Positions 6,944 to 15,463 of a stretch of 64,000 nucleotides of DNA are shown here, piece by piece. The notes below the pieces were generated by a model. The model made no database searches and was not told the DNA's origin. It saw nothing but the letters and a program-made list of their open reading frames with translations. Both the position numbers and the translations under genes were made by a program. The stretch comes from a virus. Positions within the stretch are counted from its first letter, which is position 1, and every line of letters starts with the position of its first letter. The stretch spans positions 37,265 to 101,264 of the IMG/VR virus record IMGVR_UViG_3300037541_000632, one strand, 5' to 3'.

Positions 6944-6973
6944 TATATAACACAATAACAAGTGTTATTGCGC
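6944..6973 (-). promoter_or_regulatory. Sigma70-like promoter, phage family
   Basis: Minus strand: -35 GCGCAA (6973-6968), 18-base spacer ending TTGTGT, -10 TATATA (6949-6944). From the spacer end through the first transcribed bases, about 37 bases are identical to the promoter at 49917-49946. The -35 overlaps the last codons of the nuclease gene. Confidence 0.8.
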
Positions 6974-7435
6974 CTTATATAGATCAACAACTGCTGCTAC
7001 ATCTTTAGCAGACTTCACCTGATGAATAAGAGCTCTGTATTTATACATGAACATCTTATTCTTTATTTTAAATATGTCAGTAAGGTGTCCTTTGGAATCT
7101 ATCACAAAGGCATCTGAAGGAATTACATTCTCCTGTAACTCACTATCCCGGGTAATGACGAAGTCTGCAGAATACCTAATCTCGCGCACAGCTTTACCGT
7201 CTGGACCTTTAAACTTCTCCTGTAAAAGAAAATCCACCTGCCTATGTATAGTCACACCTTCAGGTAAAAGTCTAGCCAACAACTTATATGTCTCTGCTTC
7301 CCATTTAGAATCAAAGACAATACCTTCGTATGTCCTTGCCTCTTTGGGAGAGACTTTATATCGCCCATACTTTGCACTCTTGTTTATCAGAGCCGCTAGA
7401 TTAGCTGCGGATGTTTTGTTACGCGGTACACTCAT
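6965..7435 (-). CDS. DUF1064-type PD-(D/E)XK nuclease
   Basis: 156 residues. The GIVFDSKWEAETY segment (38-50, acidic E46/E48), ADFVI (D91) and VIDSKG (D113-x-K115) give the E...D...DxK order of a restriction/resolvase-fold nuclease. The pattern matches phage DUF1064 proteins, which are linked to resolution or repair of phage DNA. It overlaps the upstream gene by ATGA. Branched-DNA specificity is known for some relatives but is not shown here. Confidence 0.8.
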   Translation of the reverse strand: MSVPRNKTSAANLAALINKSAKYGRYKVSPKEARTYEGIVFDSKWEAETYKLLARLLPEGVTIHRQVDFLLQEKFKGPDGKAVREIRYSADFVITRDSELQENVIPSDAFVIDSKGHLTDIFKIKNKMFMYKYRALIHQVKSAKDVAAVVDLYKAQ

Positions 7436-8784
7436 TTATTTTCTGCTGCTACTGCTTTTGCAGGAGTAACAGGAGTAGACATTGCTTGGTCAATCAAGTC
7501 ATCATCTTCAGATAATTCATCAATTACATCAGGCGTAGCTCTACCCGTAGAAAAAGGTTTGCGATCATTAGTCTGCTTCTCTTCGCTAGAGTCAATGCTA
7601 TCTTCTGAATTTAAATCTTCATTCTGTTCGATGTCATCTTCTTCAGAAGTATGTTCCCCCTGGCCTTTCATTTTATTGACTAGTGCCAGAATATCTTCAA
7701 GAGACATTTCATTGGCTTCTTTACTAATAACAAAACCATCATTAAGTTTACCTACCATTTCAAATCTATTCATCGCACCAATGGTGCCTGCGATTTTAAT
7801 AAGAGTGTCTAAACATTCCTCATTTTGCAAGCTAGCAATCTTGGTAAACCTAGGAGCCATATCGTTATACTCGGCAGCTGCGAGCAAAGCTACAACAGGA
7901 TTTAATGACGCGCTTTTAACGCAGTAACTAATGGCACACTGCTTCTGTATAGGCGTGATATTAATTTCTGATGCACCTTTAATGGTGTCCATAGCAGAAT
8001 CAAAACCATACTCAAGAATGTGCGTTGCTAATTCCGGGCCTCTGCCTTGAGCAGTCGCATGCACAATATCTACTAACTCAGATTGTGCTGCGGACTTACT
8101 ACCCATGCATAAATGAACAAGAAATTCTAAAGCATCATCTGATTGCTCCACAGATGCTGATTTATTGTAAGCCGTATTTTCCTCTTCAGCTTCCTGTTCT
8201 TCTTTAGGATTCTTGCGAATGACAATACGCTTGGGCGCTGTGTTCTTTGGTTTCTTAACTCTAGGGAAAGTTTTATCCAAAGCTTTATTGGTTAAAGCAC
8301 CAGCGGCAATAGCGCTAAGCAAAGTAAAAGCCACGGGAGAAGACCAGATTAATTCTCTTAAACCCATGGGCTCGCCTGCTGCCGCCGCATTCTTAGCCTG
8401 CGCTTCTTGTTGCGCATTTTCAATAAATGCTTGCTGCGCTTGATCCAATTGTTCTTGTAATTGTTTGCGTTTAACATTCTGATAAAGCTTTCTCACTAAA
8501 GCATAAGTACCAAGTGTAGAAAGTAAACCGCCGGTTAAAGCCATACCTCCAGCCGCTAAATCTATAGGACCTGAACTTTCGTTTTCGTTAGCAGACTTAC
8601 CCACGTTAAGATAAAGCGTATCATCATCTTCTTTATCTGTATCGTCAGGAACTTGCTGTTTAAGTGTATTGATATAATTAATCAATGAGGTGAGCAAAGC
8701 ACCAGAACCACCAATAGCGGCACCGCCAATAAGGTAATTTTTGATTAGTTCTTTACTGCGGGGAGTTAAGGCTATCTTTTCCAT
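7432..8784 (-). CDS. Probable virion protein, membrane-segment N-terminus
   Basis: 450 residues. Glycine-rich hydrophobic segments occur at about 18-36, 75-94 and 148-165 (GGAAIGGSGALLTSL; GGMALTGGLLSTLG; SSPVAFTLLSAIAAG). A basic stretch, a globular middle and a very acidic tail (SEEDDIEQNEDLNSEDS) follow. K-x-A tripeptides recur (about nine by eye: KIA, KSA, KEA). It heads a run of similar proteins leading from the portal gene and is probably ejected with or packaged in the virion. No enzyme motif is seen. Confidence 0.7.
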   Translation of the reverse strand: MEKIALTPRSKELIKNYLIGGAAIGGSGALLTSLINYINTLKQQVPDDTDKEDDDTLYLNVGKSANENESSGPIDLAAGGMALTGGLLSTLGTYALVRKLYQNVKRKQLQEQLDQAQQAFIENAQQEAQAKNAAAAGEPMGLRELIWSSPVAFTLLSAIAAGALTNKALDKTFPRVKKPKNTAPKRIVIRKNPKEEQEAEEENTAYNKSASVEQSDDALEFLVHLCMGSKSAAQSELVDIVHATAQGRGPELATHILEYGFDSAMDTIKGASEINITPIQKQCAISYCVKSASLNPVVALLAAAEYNDMAPRFTKIASLQNEECLDTLIKIAGTIGAMNRFEMVGKLNDGFVISKEANEMSLEDILALVNKMKGQGEHTSEEDDIEQNEDLNSEDSIDSSEEKQTNDRKPFSTGRATPDVIDELSEDDDLIDQAMSTPVTPAKAVAAENK

Positions 8785-8785
8785 T

Positions 8786-9223
8786 TTAAGAAGTCGTAAT
8801 GAGTTGTTTGTATTCTACTCTAAAGTATTCCAAAAGCATCAACCATTTTCCTTCATGGAAATTTTCCTTGCGACTTGCAAGAATAATTGAAGGGGCATCC
8901 TCAGGTTGTTGCTTGGAAAGTAAAGCATTTAGTTCTTTGAGCTTATCAGGATTAGCAGCATCAAAAACAGCTACAACAGGTCCTATTAATCTAGTAGATT
9001 GAGGGAAACGTTTATACTGATCTTCAAATGTAGGAGTGGCTATCCAAATTGTTTTTCCTTTAGGGTCTCTCTCTTCTTTAAAATCAGAGTCATCCACTTT
9101 ATCTTTAGTAGTGACTTCTGGAGAAATAGAAGAAGGTTGAATTTTATTTGGATCAACCTTTACTCCAGACCCCGGGTCCATCATTTCTGCTAACATAACC
9201 GCCATCTCATCTGCTGTACTCAT
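8786..9223 (-). CDS. Hypothetical protein of virion module
   Basis: 145 residues. A disordered acidic N-terminus (MSTADEMAVMLAEMMDPGSG) precedes a compact alpha/beta domain (about 55-140) with WIATPTFEDQ and a hydrophobic core PSIILAS. No motif I recognise. It starts 6 bases after the preceding gene and ends 1 base before the next, so it belongs to the portal-linked operon. Function unknown. Confidence 0.7.
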   Translation of the reverse strand: MSTADEMAVMLAEMMDPGSGVKVDPNKIQPSSISPEVTTKDKVDDSDFKEERDPKGKTIWIATPTFEDQYKRFPQSTRLIGPVVAVFDAANPDKLKELNALLSKQQPEDAPSIILASRKENFHEGKWLMLLEYFRVEYKQLITTS

Positions 9224-9229
9224 AAATTA

Positions 9230-9877
9230 TTAAAATAAGTTTTCTCTTTCTGCTATTTCTTGGACTTGTGCTGCTAATTGTGCTGGTGCTAAATTTTTAG
9301 TTCCTAACTGTCTTTTGATCTCATCTGAAATCTTATTATAGTAATCAATTTTGGCTTTAACTACTTCAGCCTCATCTTCGTCTTCTTGCGCATGCCTATT
9401 AAGAAGCCAATACAAGCCTCCAGTTATACCACCTCCAACAGCACCGACACCGGCTATGGCTCTAACAACTTCAGGTGTAACTTTACCTGCTGTAGTCAGT
9501 ATATTAGGAAGAAAATTAGCGGCTTGTTTAACTATGGTATCATTAGAGGCTTCTTTAATCTGCTGTTCGTATTCATCGGCAATCTTACCAAGAGAGGCAA
9601 GCGCAGCGTCAGAATAAGCGTCGAATTCAGGATACCAAGATGGTGTGTGCGCAAGCTTTTCAAAAATGTGATACTCTATTTCAGTTTTACGCCCAGCTTC
9701 TGCGAAAGCATCAGCAGCAATTTTACATGCAAACTTTTGAATAAATCCATAGTTTGTTTCTTTGTAATTATCGATGGTAGAGACTAACCCAGATATAGTT
9801 ACAAGACTTTGTGGATCTCTGCCGCGAGCAGCAGAAGCTAATTTAACGCCTAAATTAAAAAATGATGAATCATTCAT
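9230..9877 (-). CDS. Probable virion protein with one membrane helix
   Basis: 215 residues. A glycine-rich hydrophobic segment near 139-159 (AIAGVGAVGGGITGGLYWLL) is followed by a charged coiled coil. Six K-x-A tripeptides are visible (KLA, KIA, KLA, KIA, KEA, KQA), more than chance would suggest. The N-terminus MNDSSFFNLGVKLASA resembles, but does not fully match, the 17-residue leader shared by other proteins of this module. Function unknown; ejected internal protein suspected. Confidence 0.7.
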   Translation of the reverse strand: MNDSSFFNLGVKLASAARGRDPQSLVTISGLVSTIDNYKETNYGFIQKFACKIAADAFAEAGRKTEIEYHIFEKLAHTPSWYPEFDAYSDAALASLGKIADEYEQQIKEASNDTIVKQAANFLPNILTTAGKVTPEVVRAIAGVGAVGGGITGGLYWLLNRHAQEDEDEAEVVKAKIDYYNKISDEIKRQLGTKNLAPAQLAAQVQEIAERENLF

Positions 9878-9878
9878 G

Positions 9879-10865
9879 TTAAAGATAATTTCCTAAAAGA
9901 GTTCTGCCTTGGAAAGATGGCTGACCTAAATCGTTCCTGGGAACAGGAGGACCAAACAAAGACCTAGCAACAGTACCGCCAAAAATAGCGCCTAATACTG
10001 TACCAATCAAACCCTTATTCATTAAAAATCTAGCTACGATGGCACCAACAGCAGCGCCTCCGAAACCAATTAAAGAATTAGATAATTGAGAAACTTCATT
10101 TCCTGCTAATTGCGATACACCAGCAATGAGCTGACTTTTTTCAGAAAAGGATAATCCCGGGGCGTCTTGGATAAGCTGTACAACTCTAGCCTGCGCGTCA
10201 GAAGCGCTTGTGAAAGCAGCTTTAACATTTGCTGGTTTATTCATACCAGCTAAGGCCTGCGATCTATTCAGGGCGTTTATTCTTTTAAGTTCTTCGGGTG
10301 TCCATTTTTCCCGTTCAAGATTAGGAGCGTCCCACTGCGGTTTATATTTACGCAGATAACCACTATAAGCACCCAGTGAACCTGTAGCTAAACCACCAAT
10401 TAAAGCATTACGAAGTAAATTATTAGATACTGAATTACCGGTTAGCAGATTCAAAATACCAGTACCTGCCGCACCAAGTAACAGCCCCGGAGCCATAGAC
10501 AGCAAACCGCCAGCAAGAGGACCTTTGTTTAAAACTTCACCAATAGCAGGCCCATAGCCTTTATAAAGCTGATTGATCTTATCACCCATCGCATAGCCAA
10601 ATGATCTATTACTTTGGAATGGATGGTAGTAAGCATTTAATGCTGCATATTCGGGATTCTGTTTTTTAAACTGGTCATCGTATGTTGACATCCACTGGAG
10701 AGGAGACATCTCCATGGTATCCTCTTTATAAGGAGAAAGAGGATTAGGTACAGTTATTGTTCCGGCGTCAGAGGTCGAAAAATCATGAATCTTGTTTTTA
10801 ATCTTGCCCTTTATGGCAGGATCCAAAGCATTATACAGTGCTGTTAATGAGGGATCTTGGGTCAT
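9879..10865 (-). CDS. Glycine-rich membrane-active virion protein
   Basis: 328 residues. Several Gly/Ala-rich hydrophobic segments at about 113-137, 150-167 and 269-305 (LAGGLLSMAPGLLLGAAGTG; GFGGAAVGAIVARF; GTVLGAIFGGTVA) resemble glycine-zipper membrane inserts. The first 100 residues are soluble and the C-terminus is Pro-rich. Internal virion proteins of many phages carry such segments to cross the host envelope during DNA ejection; that role is inferred from composition and position near the portal. Confidence 0.65.
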   Translation of the reverse strand: MTQDPSLTALYNALDPAIKGKIKNKIHDFSTSDAGTITVPNPLSPYKEDTMEMSPLQWMSTYDDQFKKQNPEYAALNAYYHPFQSNRSFGYAMGDKINQLYKGYGPAIGEVLNKGPLAGGLLSMAPGLLLGAAGTGILNLLTGNSVSNNLLRNALIGGLATGSLGAYSGYLRKYKPQWDAPNLEREKWTPEELKRINALNRSQALAGMNKPANVKAAFTSASDAQARVVQLIQDAPGLSFSEKSQLIAGVSQLAGNEVSQLSNSLIGFGGAAVGAIVARFLMNKGLIGTVLGAIFGGTVARSLFGPPVPRNDLGQPSFQGRTLLGNYL

Positions 10866-10866
10866 C

Positions 10867-11136
10867 TTATCTATCTCCGTTACGGTAACGACCGTAGATT
10901 AAAGCACCGCCTCCAGTGCCTGTGACCATTTGTTTATTGTTGATACCTATATCAATAGGCATATCATCAGGATTAGGTCTCCAAGGATCTGTATAGTTTT
11001 GATTACCCGCAGATCCAGGTATTCCCTTTACAGAATCCCACTGTTTGACGCTGGCAGGTTGTCCGTTGTCTATACAAGCTTGTTCTGCTTTTTTTAGCAG
11101 ATAAAAGCTTGCAGCTAATTTAGTCAAAACGTCCAT
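10867..11136 (-). CDS. Small virion-module protein with leader
   Basis: 89 residues from ATG 11136. A start at 11151 adds five residues (MLNCI), but the 11136 start aligns the shared leader exactly: MDVLTKLAASFYLLKKA with K15-x-A17. After the leader the protein is Pro/Gly/Asn-rich and probably extended. The start codon lies inside a 13-bp inverted repeat (11128-11140/11151-11163), which could mask translation. It lies between the MazG gene and the membrane-active protein. Function unknown; packaged or processed protein suspected. Confidence 0.65.
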   Translation of the reverse strand: MDVLTKLAASFYLLKKAEQACIDNGQPASVKQWDSVKGIPGSAGNQNYTDPWRPNPDDMPIDIGINNKQMVTGTGGGALIYGRYRNGDR

Positions 11137-11163
11137 GATACAGTTTAACATATCATGGACGTT
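11128..11163 (-). promoter_or_regulatory. Hairpin over a start codon
   Basis: A perfect 13-bp inverted repeat (11128-11140/11151-11163) with a 10-base loop in the 30-base gap after the MazG gene. The preferred ATG (11136-11134) is inside the 3' stem arm on the minus strand. It could control initiation, act as a weak terminator (followed by TTTTG), or bind a dimeric protein. Confidence 0.6.
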
Positions 11164-11181
11164 AAGACAAATACAAATATA

Positions 11182-11523
11182 CTAGAATTCTTTACCGTGC
11201 AGTCTTTCCCGGGTAGTGTTGTATTGAATCTTAGCTGCCATAGCTTCAAAGACCCTCCACTTCCGCCCAGCTGCCAAATCGCAAATGCGAATAATAGCAT
11301 CAGCTAGTTCAGCCTCAACACCAGTATATTCTTTTACCTTGTCATCAGGAGGATTGCCGTGTCTCAAAGCCTCGAGAGCTTCGGAAAGCTCTGAATGGAT
11401 AAGCGCTATAGCTTCACCATCATTACGTTCCTTGTCCCAGAACCCTTTGTTAACTGCATTCTGGTAAATAGCTACAGAAACAGTATTCATTACATCCACC
11501 CAGTCGATTTTAATTTCTTCCAT
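11182..11523 (-). CDS. MazG-like nucleotide pyrophosphohydrolase
   Basis: 113 residues. The helical signature IHSELSEALEALRHG (about 42-56), with paired glutamates, and EAELADAIIRICDLA (about 70-84) match the all-alpha NTP pyrophosphohydrolase family (MazG/dUTPase-2 type). These enzymes cleave NTPs or dNTPs to NMP and PPi, and phage copies are thought to adjust nucleotide pools or alarmone signalling. Size fits single-domain phage forms. It lies directly downstream of the portal gene, an unusual place for a metabolic enzyme. Substrate cannot be told from sequence. Confidence 0.8.
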   Translation of the reverse strand: MEEIKIDWVDVMNTVSVAIYQNAVNKGFWDKERNDGEAIALIHSELSEALEALRHGNPPDDKVKEYTGVEAELADAIIRICDLAAGRKWRVFEAMAAKIQYNTTRERLHGKEF

Positions 11524-11532
11524 TTGATTTAT

Positions 11533-13344
11533 TTACATTGGTTGTGATAAAGCCTGCCTGCCCTGACTTTCAGCTTGAGATCTCATTTCTTCCATCTTTT
11601 GCTTAGCCATTGCATGCAAGTTTGGATTTGACGTGCGAACAGCTGCCATTTGCTTCTGCCGTTCACCGACAGGCAACTGCAACCATTGCTGTGCCATTTC
11701 AGCAGCTTTATTCTGGATGTCAAGTGGATTCATATCCCCACCTCCAGCTGCGCCCTCCATGCCAGCAGGAGAGCTTCCTCCACCACCACCTTGCTGCGCT
11801 TGCTGCGCCAAGATACTGTCCATAGAACCCAGTTGTTGTTGCCTTTGGAAATCAGATTGAAGTTTCGCCTGCTCTTTCTGAATTTCAATATCTTCCTGAG
11901 CACGCTGTTTGGCCGCTTCAACAGGGTCTTTGATACCGAACGGACCATATGCAATGGAACGAGGAATTTCAGCACCAGCTGCAAGTTGCATGTATACGCG
12001 TTGACGTTCAAGATCATCAGCAAGACGAGGAAGCTGAAGAGAAGCTTCAAGACGCTGCTGCCCAATATAGTCACATATTCTTCCAGCCGCCCATTTTACA
12101 ATTCTTGCAAATCCTTGATGAATAAAATGAAATGAATTTTCAAATAAACGAACAGCAGTAGGGATCTGCTGCACCTGAAGAGAACCTTTAAACAGTTCCG
12201 CAGGATAACCCATAGAATCCAGCAGAACATTGTTATGATATTCCACAAGTTCCTTAGGCGCTAAACTTTTACCTTGAGCTCCAAATTCTTGATAGCTAAC
12301 AGGGAATGGCAAAGCGTGCATTGCAAAAGGATCAAGACGGCGACGCTTGATAACCTCTTTAATCTCAGAGCCCCACCGGTTCAGAAGCATGTAATTCATT
12401 GGGTCGCTAGCCTGCGAAGAAGCCACAGGATGGAACATACGGAAAGGAAGCATATAGTCTAAACCAACAGCTTCATCAATTTTACGCAAAACCTGAAGCT
12501 GATGAATATGCCGGAAGTTAGCTATGGTTTCAGGCAGTCCCCAACCATAGTTGGAAACACCTGAAATTGTAGGAGCCTTGAAATGAAACACCTGCCCTTC
12601 ATTAAACAAGAAATCCTGTTCAAGCGCGATAGCCTTGAGCATACTCATGGGCGTCTCATTCACCTGATACATAATACTATTTTTAATCATAGTAACCCAC
12701 TCAGGTTCAAAACGATAAATCATTTGTTGCTTGCCGCTCATGAATGAGTGCTGCAAAACAATCTGACGAGGATCTATTTTACGTAATCTAATTCTAGACT
12801 TGTCCCGGGAAGGGCGGTCAATGAAATCTAGTTTAACTCTAGCTCTTTTATCTTTAGGTCTGTCAAAGGTAGTAGGATCAGGCACATCATATTTCATGGC
12901 CTTATAATCATACTTTACATCCGCGCCGAACATAGGAAGCGCGTACTCTTTATATTTACCATCTCTATGATCAACAAGAACACGATCAAATGGAAGATGC
13001 AATCTAAGGAATGCATTACCGTAACACGCCCATTCCTGACCTACTTCAAGTAATGCCCCGAAAATGTCCAGATCATCAATAAGGAATTTCTTAAATTCAT
13101 CACGCTCATCTTGATCCCCGTCTTTGCCTACAAAATCAATATCCGTAACAAAGTGGCTAATTACTCTAGTAGAAGCGCGACGATAAAGAGGGTTTAAATA
13201 ATAAAGGAATAAACAGAAGTCTAAAGCAGACTGTAACTCTGTTGGAATAGCCGTGCTACTAGGAAGCAGGAAGGGGTCAGCAAAGACTCTGTTTTTACCT
13301 GTCCAAACTGCAAATGCGTCGTTGTCGCCGGGATAATTGACCAT
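11533..13344 (-). CDS. Portal protein
   Basis: 603 residues. It shows the layout of a phage portal: an N-terminal region with FLYYLNPLYRRASTRVI (about 47-63), a central alpha/beta body, the segment LAPKELVEYHNNVLLDSMGY ahead of a long C-terminal helix, and a Gln/Gly-rich tail (QQAQQGGGGGSSP). Portals form the dodecameric ring at one capsid vertex through which DNA is packaged and ejected. The assignment rests on overall pattern and position. The gene starts 2 bases after the small cysteine protein. The terminase lies 41 kb away on the opposite strand, an unusual separation. Confidence 0.8.
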   Translation of the reverse strand: MVNYPGDNDAFAVWTGKNRVFADPFLLPSSTAIPTELQSALDFCLFLYYLNPLYRRASTRVISHFVTDIDFVGKDGDQDERDEFKKFLIDDLDIFGALLEVGQEWACYGNAFLRLHLPFDRVLVDHRDGKYKEYALPMFGADVKYDYKAMKYDVPDPTTFDRPKDKRARVKLDFIDRPSRDKSRIRLRKIDPRQIVLQHSFMSGKQQMIYRFEPEWVTMIKNSIMYQVNETPMSMLKAIALEQDFLFNEGQVFHFKAPTISGVSNYGWGLPETIANFRHIHQLQVLRKIDEAVGLDYMLPFRMFHPVASSQASDPMNYMLLNRWGSEIKEVIKRRRLDPFAMHALPFPVSYQEFGAQGKSLAPKELVEYHNNVLLDSMGYPAELFKGSLQVQQIPTAVRLFENSFHFIHQGFARIVKWAAGRICDYIGQQRLEASLQLPRLADDLERQRVYMQLAAGAEIPRSIAYGPFGIKDPVEAAKQRAQEDIEIQKEQAKLQSDFQRQQQLGSMDSILAQQAQQGGGGGSSPAGMEGAAGGGDMNPLDIQNKAAEMAQQWLQLPVGERQKQMAAVRTSNPNLHAMAKQKMEEMRSQAESQGRQALSQPM

Positions 13345-13346
13345 AA

Positions 13347-13517
13347 TTAATATTTGATAAAATCTTCTTTGTCATCGAGTTCACTGCTGAGCTGCTGCAG
13401 CGACGCCTTTTTATAATTGTCTCTTTCGCATTCAACATTGGGATTATTACAATCACAAGGTTTTCCTGTGCTAGGACACAATGTTTTGTTTTTTATAACA
13501 ACTCCTTGTTTAATCAT
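13347..13517 (-). CDS. Small cysteine-rich protein, 56 aa
   Basis: 56 codons from ATG 13517-13515 to TAA 13349-13347, filling the gap between the portal and the gene at 13520. It carries four closely spaced cysteines (C14, C21, C23, C30 in LCPSTGKPCDCNNPNVEC), suggesting a small metal site, then a charged helix. Neighbours lie 2 bases away on each side, matching the spacing of the operon, which supports a real gene. Function unknown. Confidence 0.65.
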   Translation of the reverse strand: MIKQGVVIKNKTLCPSTGKPCDCNNPNVECERDNYKKASLQQLSSELDDKEDFIKY

Positions 13518-13519
13518 AA

Positions 13520-14107
13520 TTATTCAGGTTGAACTCGCAGGAAGGACACAAATGTAAAAGGTATTTTGGGAAAAGTAAAGAACCCTCCCGCATAAATTAC
13601 AGAATAGTCCTGCCCTAGGTATTGTATAGTTAATTCTGTATTTATGTTTGGCTCGAACTGTATAGCATCCTTTTTAATCATAAAGGCAACGCCAAAATCA
13701 GTGATACTAACATTTAAAGCTTTAAAGCCTATCTTGCCGAAAGGACTAACAATCTTTATTTCTTCGTGTGCAGTTGTTTGTTCAAGATAAGCAGAAAACA
13801 TCTGTACAGGATCTTTACTCACCATAACTCTTTCTTTGTACGCGCGTGTTTCTTCCATAGAACATAAAGCATCTGGATCTTGGAAACCAACATCAGAAAT
13901 TTCTTCTTCTGGATTGGTTGTAAAATCTGTATCATCGCCATCATCGGAAACGTAAGCCACGTTCTCTTGTATTGTCAGAACTGGCAGTTCAATACCAAAT
14001 TGCGAGGCTTTAACTTTATGTCCCTGTAAAAGCTTCTCTTTAAAGCTCTTCATAGCAGACACAGCCTGTGGCGTTCTTTCAACTCCCGTATCAATACTTT
14101 GCGACAT
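13520..14107 (-). CDS. Hypothetical protein of virion module
   Basis: 195 residues. A charged N-terminal helix (AMKSFKEKLLQGHKVKAS) is followed by an acidic linker (SDDGDDTDFTTNPEEEI) and a beta-rich C-terminal domain from about 105. No enzyme motif. It is 2 bases downstream of the HTH protein and 2 bases upstream of the cysteine protein. It could be a head-completion or scaffold-like factor given its position before the portal, but nothing in the sequence proves it. Confidence 0.7.
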   Translation of the reverse strand: MSQSIDTGVERTPQAVSAMKSFKEKLLQGHKVKASQFGIELPVLTIQENVAYVSDDGDDTDFTTNPEEEISDVGFQDPDALCSMEETRAYKERVMVSKDPVQMFSAYLEQTTAHEEIKIVSPFGKIGFKALNVSITDFGVAFMIKKDAIQFEPNINTELTIQYLGQDYSVIYAGGFFTFPKIPFTFVSFLRVQPE

Positions 14108-14109
14108 AA

Positions 14110-14808
14110 TTATATAGTATATTTCTTAGCATTGTCTGTGAACTTAGCAACGCTCTTTTGTGATTTATAGTGTTTTTTCTTTCCTGTGGTTACCTGATGT
14201 TTAATAGCACTAACTGCGTGTATATCCAAATCACCCTCCATGACTGGTATATTCATACTACCTACTTTTTTAGATAGTGTAAACATAACACATAGATGCC
14301 CTCCAAATACATCTATCTCATAAAAGTTATTTTCATCACCACAAACAATCTTGGCAGTCTCATATTCATTTTTTCTATTAACAAATTCTAAAGACAAAAT
14401 CATGTCTTTAGGCACAAGCGTTTCAAACAGAAACATAGCAGCTTTGCGTACAATCTGAGAAGCCTGATATTGGTTGCCTTGTCCTAGGCACTGCGCATAT
14501 GATTCCTTGAAGTCTGTAAATATGTTTCTGGCTTCAGAGAATTTAGCTTTAAAATCAAATATACCATTAATAAAATTAGCATCCAAACCTAACTGCTGAG
14601 TTGAAGAACGAATCAAAGCTAAGCGCGCTCTTTTATTTACACCCTGCAGTAAACGATACCACGCGGATCTGCTAGAGTACCCTAGCGTGTTGGATATATC
14701 TGTATGTGTTTTGTTATTAGCTTTAGCCCAACTGTTCAAACATTTAATCCACCTCTGTGTCTGTGCCGGGGTTGCGAAAGCGCCTAGCTTTGGTTTTTTG
14801 TATCCCAT
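14110..14808 (-). CDS. Protein with N-terminal helix-turn-helix
   Basis: 232 residues. Residues about 25-75 read as a Cro/C1-like helix-turn-helix: AKANNKTHTDISNTLGYSSR, then AWYRLLQG, with the TDISNTLG turn typical of XRE DNA-binding folds. The remaining 150 residues form an unknown domain with a Lys-rich end (TGKKKHYKSQKS). It may regulate the virion operon in which it sits. The gene starts 25 bases inside the upstream gene, indicating coupled translation. Confidence 0.7.
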   Translation of the reverse strand: MGYKKPKLGAFATPAQTQRWIKCLNSWAKANNKTHTDISNTLGYSSRSAWYRLLQGVNKRARLALIRSSTQQLGLDANFINGIFDFKAKFSEARNIFTDFKESYAQCLGQGNQYQASQIVRKAAMFLFETLVPKDMILSLEFVNRKNEYETAKIVCGDENNFYEIDVFGGHLCVMFTLSKKVGSMNIPVMEGDLDIHAVSAIKHQVTTGKKKHYKSQKSVAKFTDNAKKYTI

Positions 14809-15173
14809 ATTTCTTTATTTTTTAAAACATTCGATTTCTTATTTTTTATGGGAGTCTCATAACTAGGTTTAGCCTCCCCTAAATGATCGACATGTCTATA
14901 GTCACATTCCCACAGAACGCGAGCTAAAAATTCACTTACTGCTACGACTTTATCTTCTGTCCAATCTCGACATGACTCATGCAACGCTTCATGCAAGACA
15001 ATCAATAATCGCTGAAAACCTTTTAACCTTACATCAATAGATATAATTGACGTTTTGTCGCTTACCTTTTCCCATAAACCAAGAGACTGCCTGTGTCCTA
15101 GCTTGGTTTCTACCAGCTTAATCTTTTTTCTATTCTTGTTAGTTTTAGTATTTGCTGATTTCGATTTGGGCAT
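14784..15173 (-). CDS. HExxH metallopeptidase-like protein
   Basis: 129 residues. A very basic N-terminus (MPKSKSANTKTNKNRKKIKL) precedes a helix with H61-E62-A-L-H65 (LIVLHEALHESC), the zinc-peptidase HExxH signature. A third ligand is not obvious, though H95 and H98 in the YRHVDH segment are candidates. The pattern recalls short phage SprT- or ImmA-like zinc proteins, but the family is not certain. It is the first gene after terminator 15181-15209. Confidence 0.6.
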   Translation of the reverse strand: MPKSKSANTKTNKNRKKIKLVETKLGHRQSLGLWEKVSDKTSIISIDVRLKGFQRLLIVLHEALHESCRDWTEDKVVAVSEFLARVLWECDYRHVDHLGEAKPSYETPIKNKKSNVLKNKEIWDTKNQS

Positions 15174-15180
15174 AAAAAAA

Positions 15181-15209
15181 CTCCGTGGTAGATATACTCT
15201 ACCACGGAG
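15181..15209 (-). terminator. Intrinsic terminator
   Basis: A perfect 12-bp stem (15181-15192/15198-15209), 5-base loop, followed on the minus strand by seven T (15180-15174). It ends the transcript of the 61-aa gene and upstream virion genes. The downstream gene's ATG directly follows the T-run. Confidence 0.9.
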
Positions 15210-15231
15210 GCAAAAAGTTGCATCAAGATTA

Positions 15232-15417
15232 TTACTGTAGCCCTTCGAGGATGTTACCGCGAAGTTCTACGAATTTATTTTCTCTGGCTTTGTCTTGCTC
15301 GACATAGTCAGCAAACTTTTTAGACGTGGTGTTGTCATCGTATACTGCGGATGTATGACGGATAAAACCTTCATACTTAGCTTGGCGGATTAGTTCAGGA
15401 GTGATTTCTTGTGACAT
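15232..15417 (-). CDS. Small hypothetical protein
   Basis: 61 residues, charged and helical: MSQEITPELIRQAKYEGFIR, then a C-terminal helix with KARENKFVELRGNI. The terminator lies 22 bases after its stop. No recognised domain. It is the last gene of the transcript that carries the leader-bearing virion proteins. Function unknown. Confidence 0.65.
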   Translation of the reverse strand: MSQEITPELIRQAKYEGFIRHTSAVYDDNTTSKKFADYVEQDKARENKFVELRGNILEGLQ

Positions 15418-15463
15418 AGTGTTATGAGTTTAGAATGATGCTTAATTTTGTCAATACTTTTGT

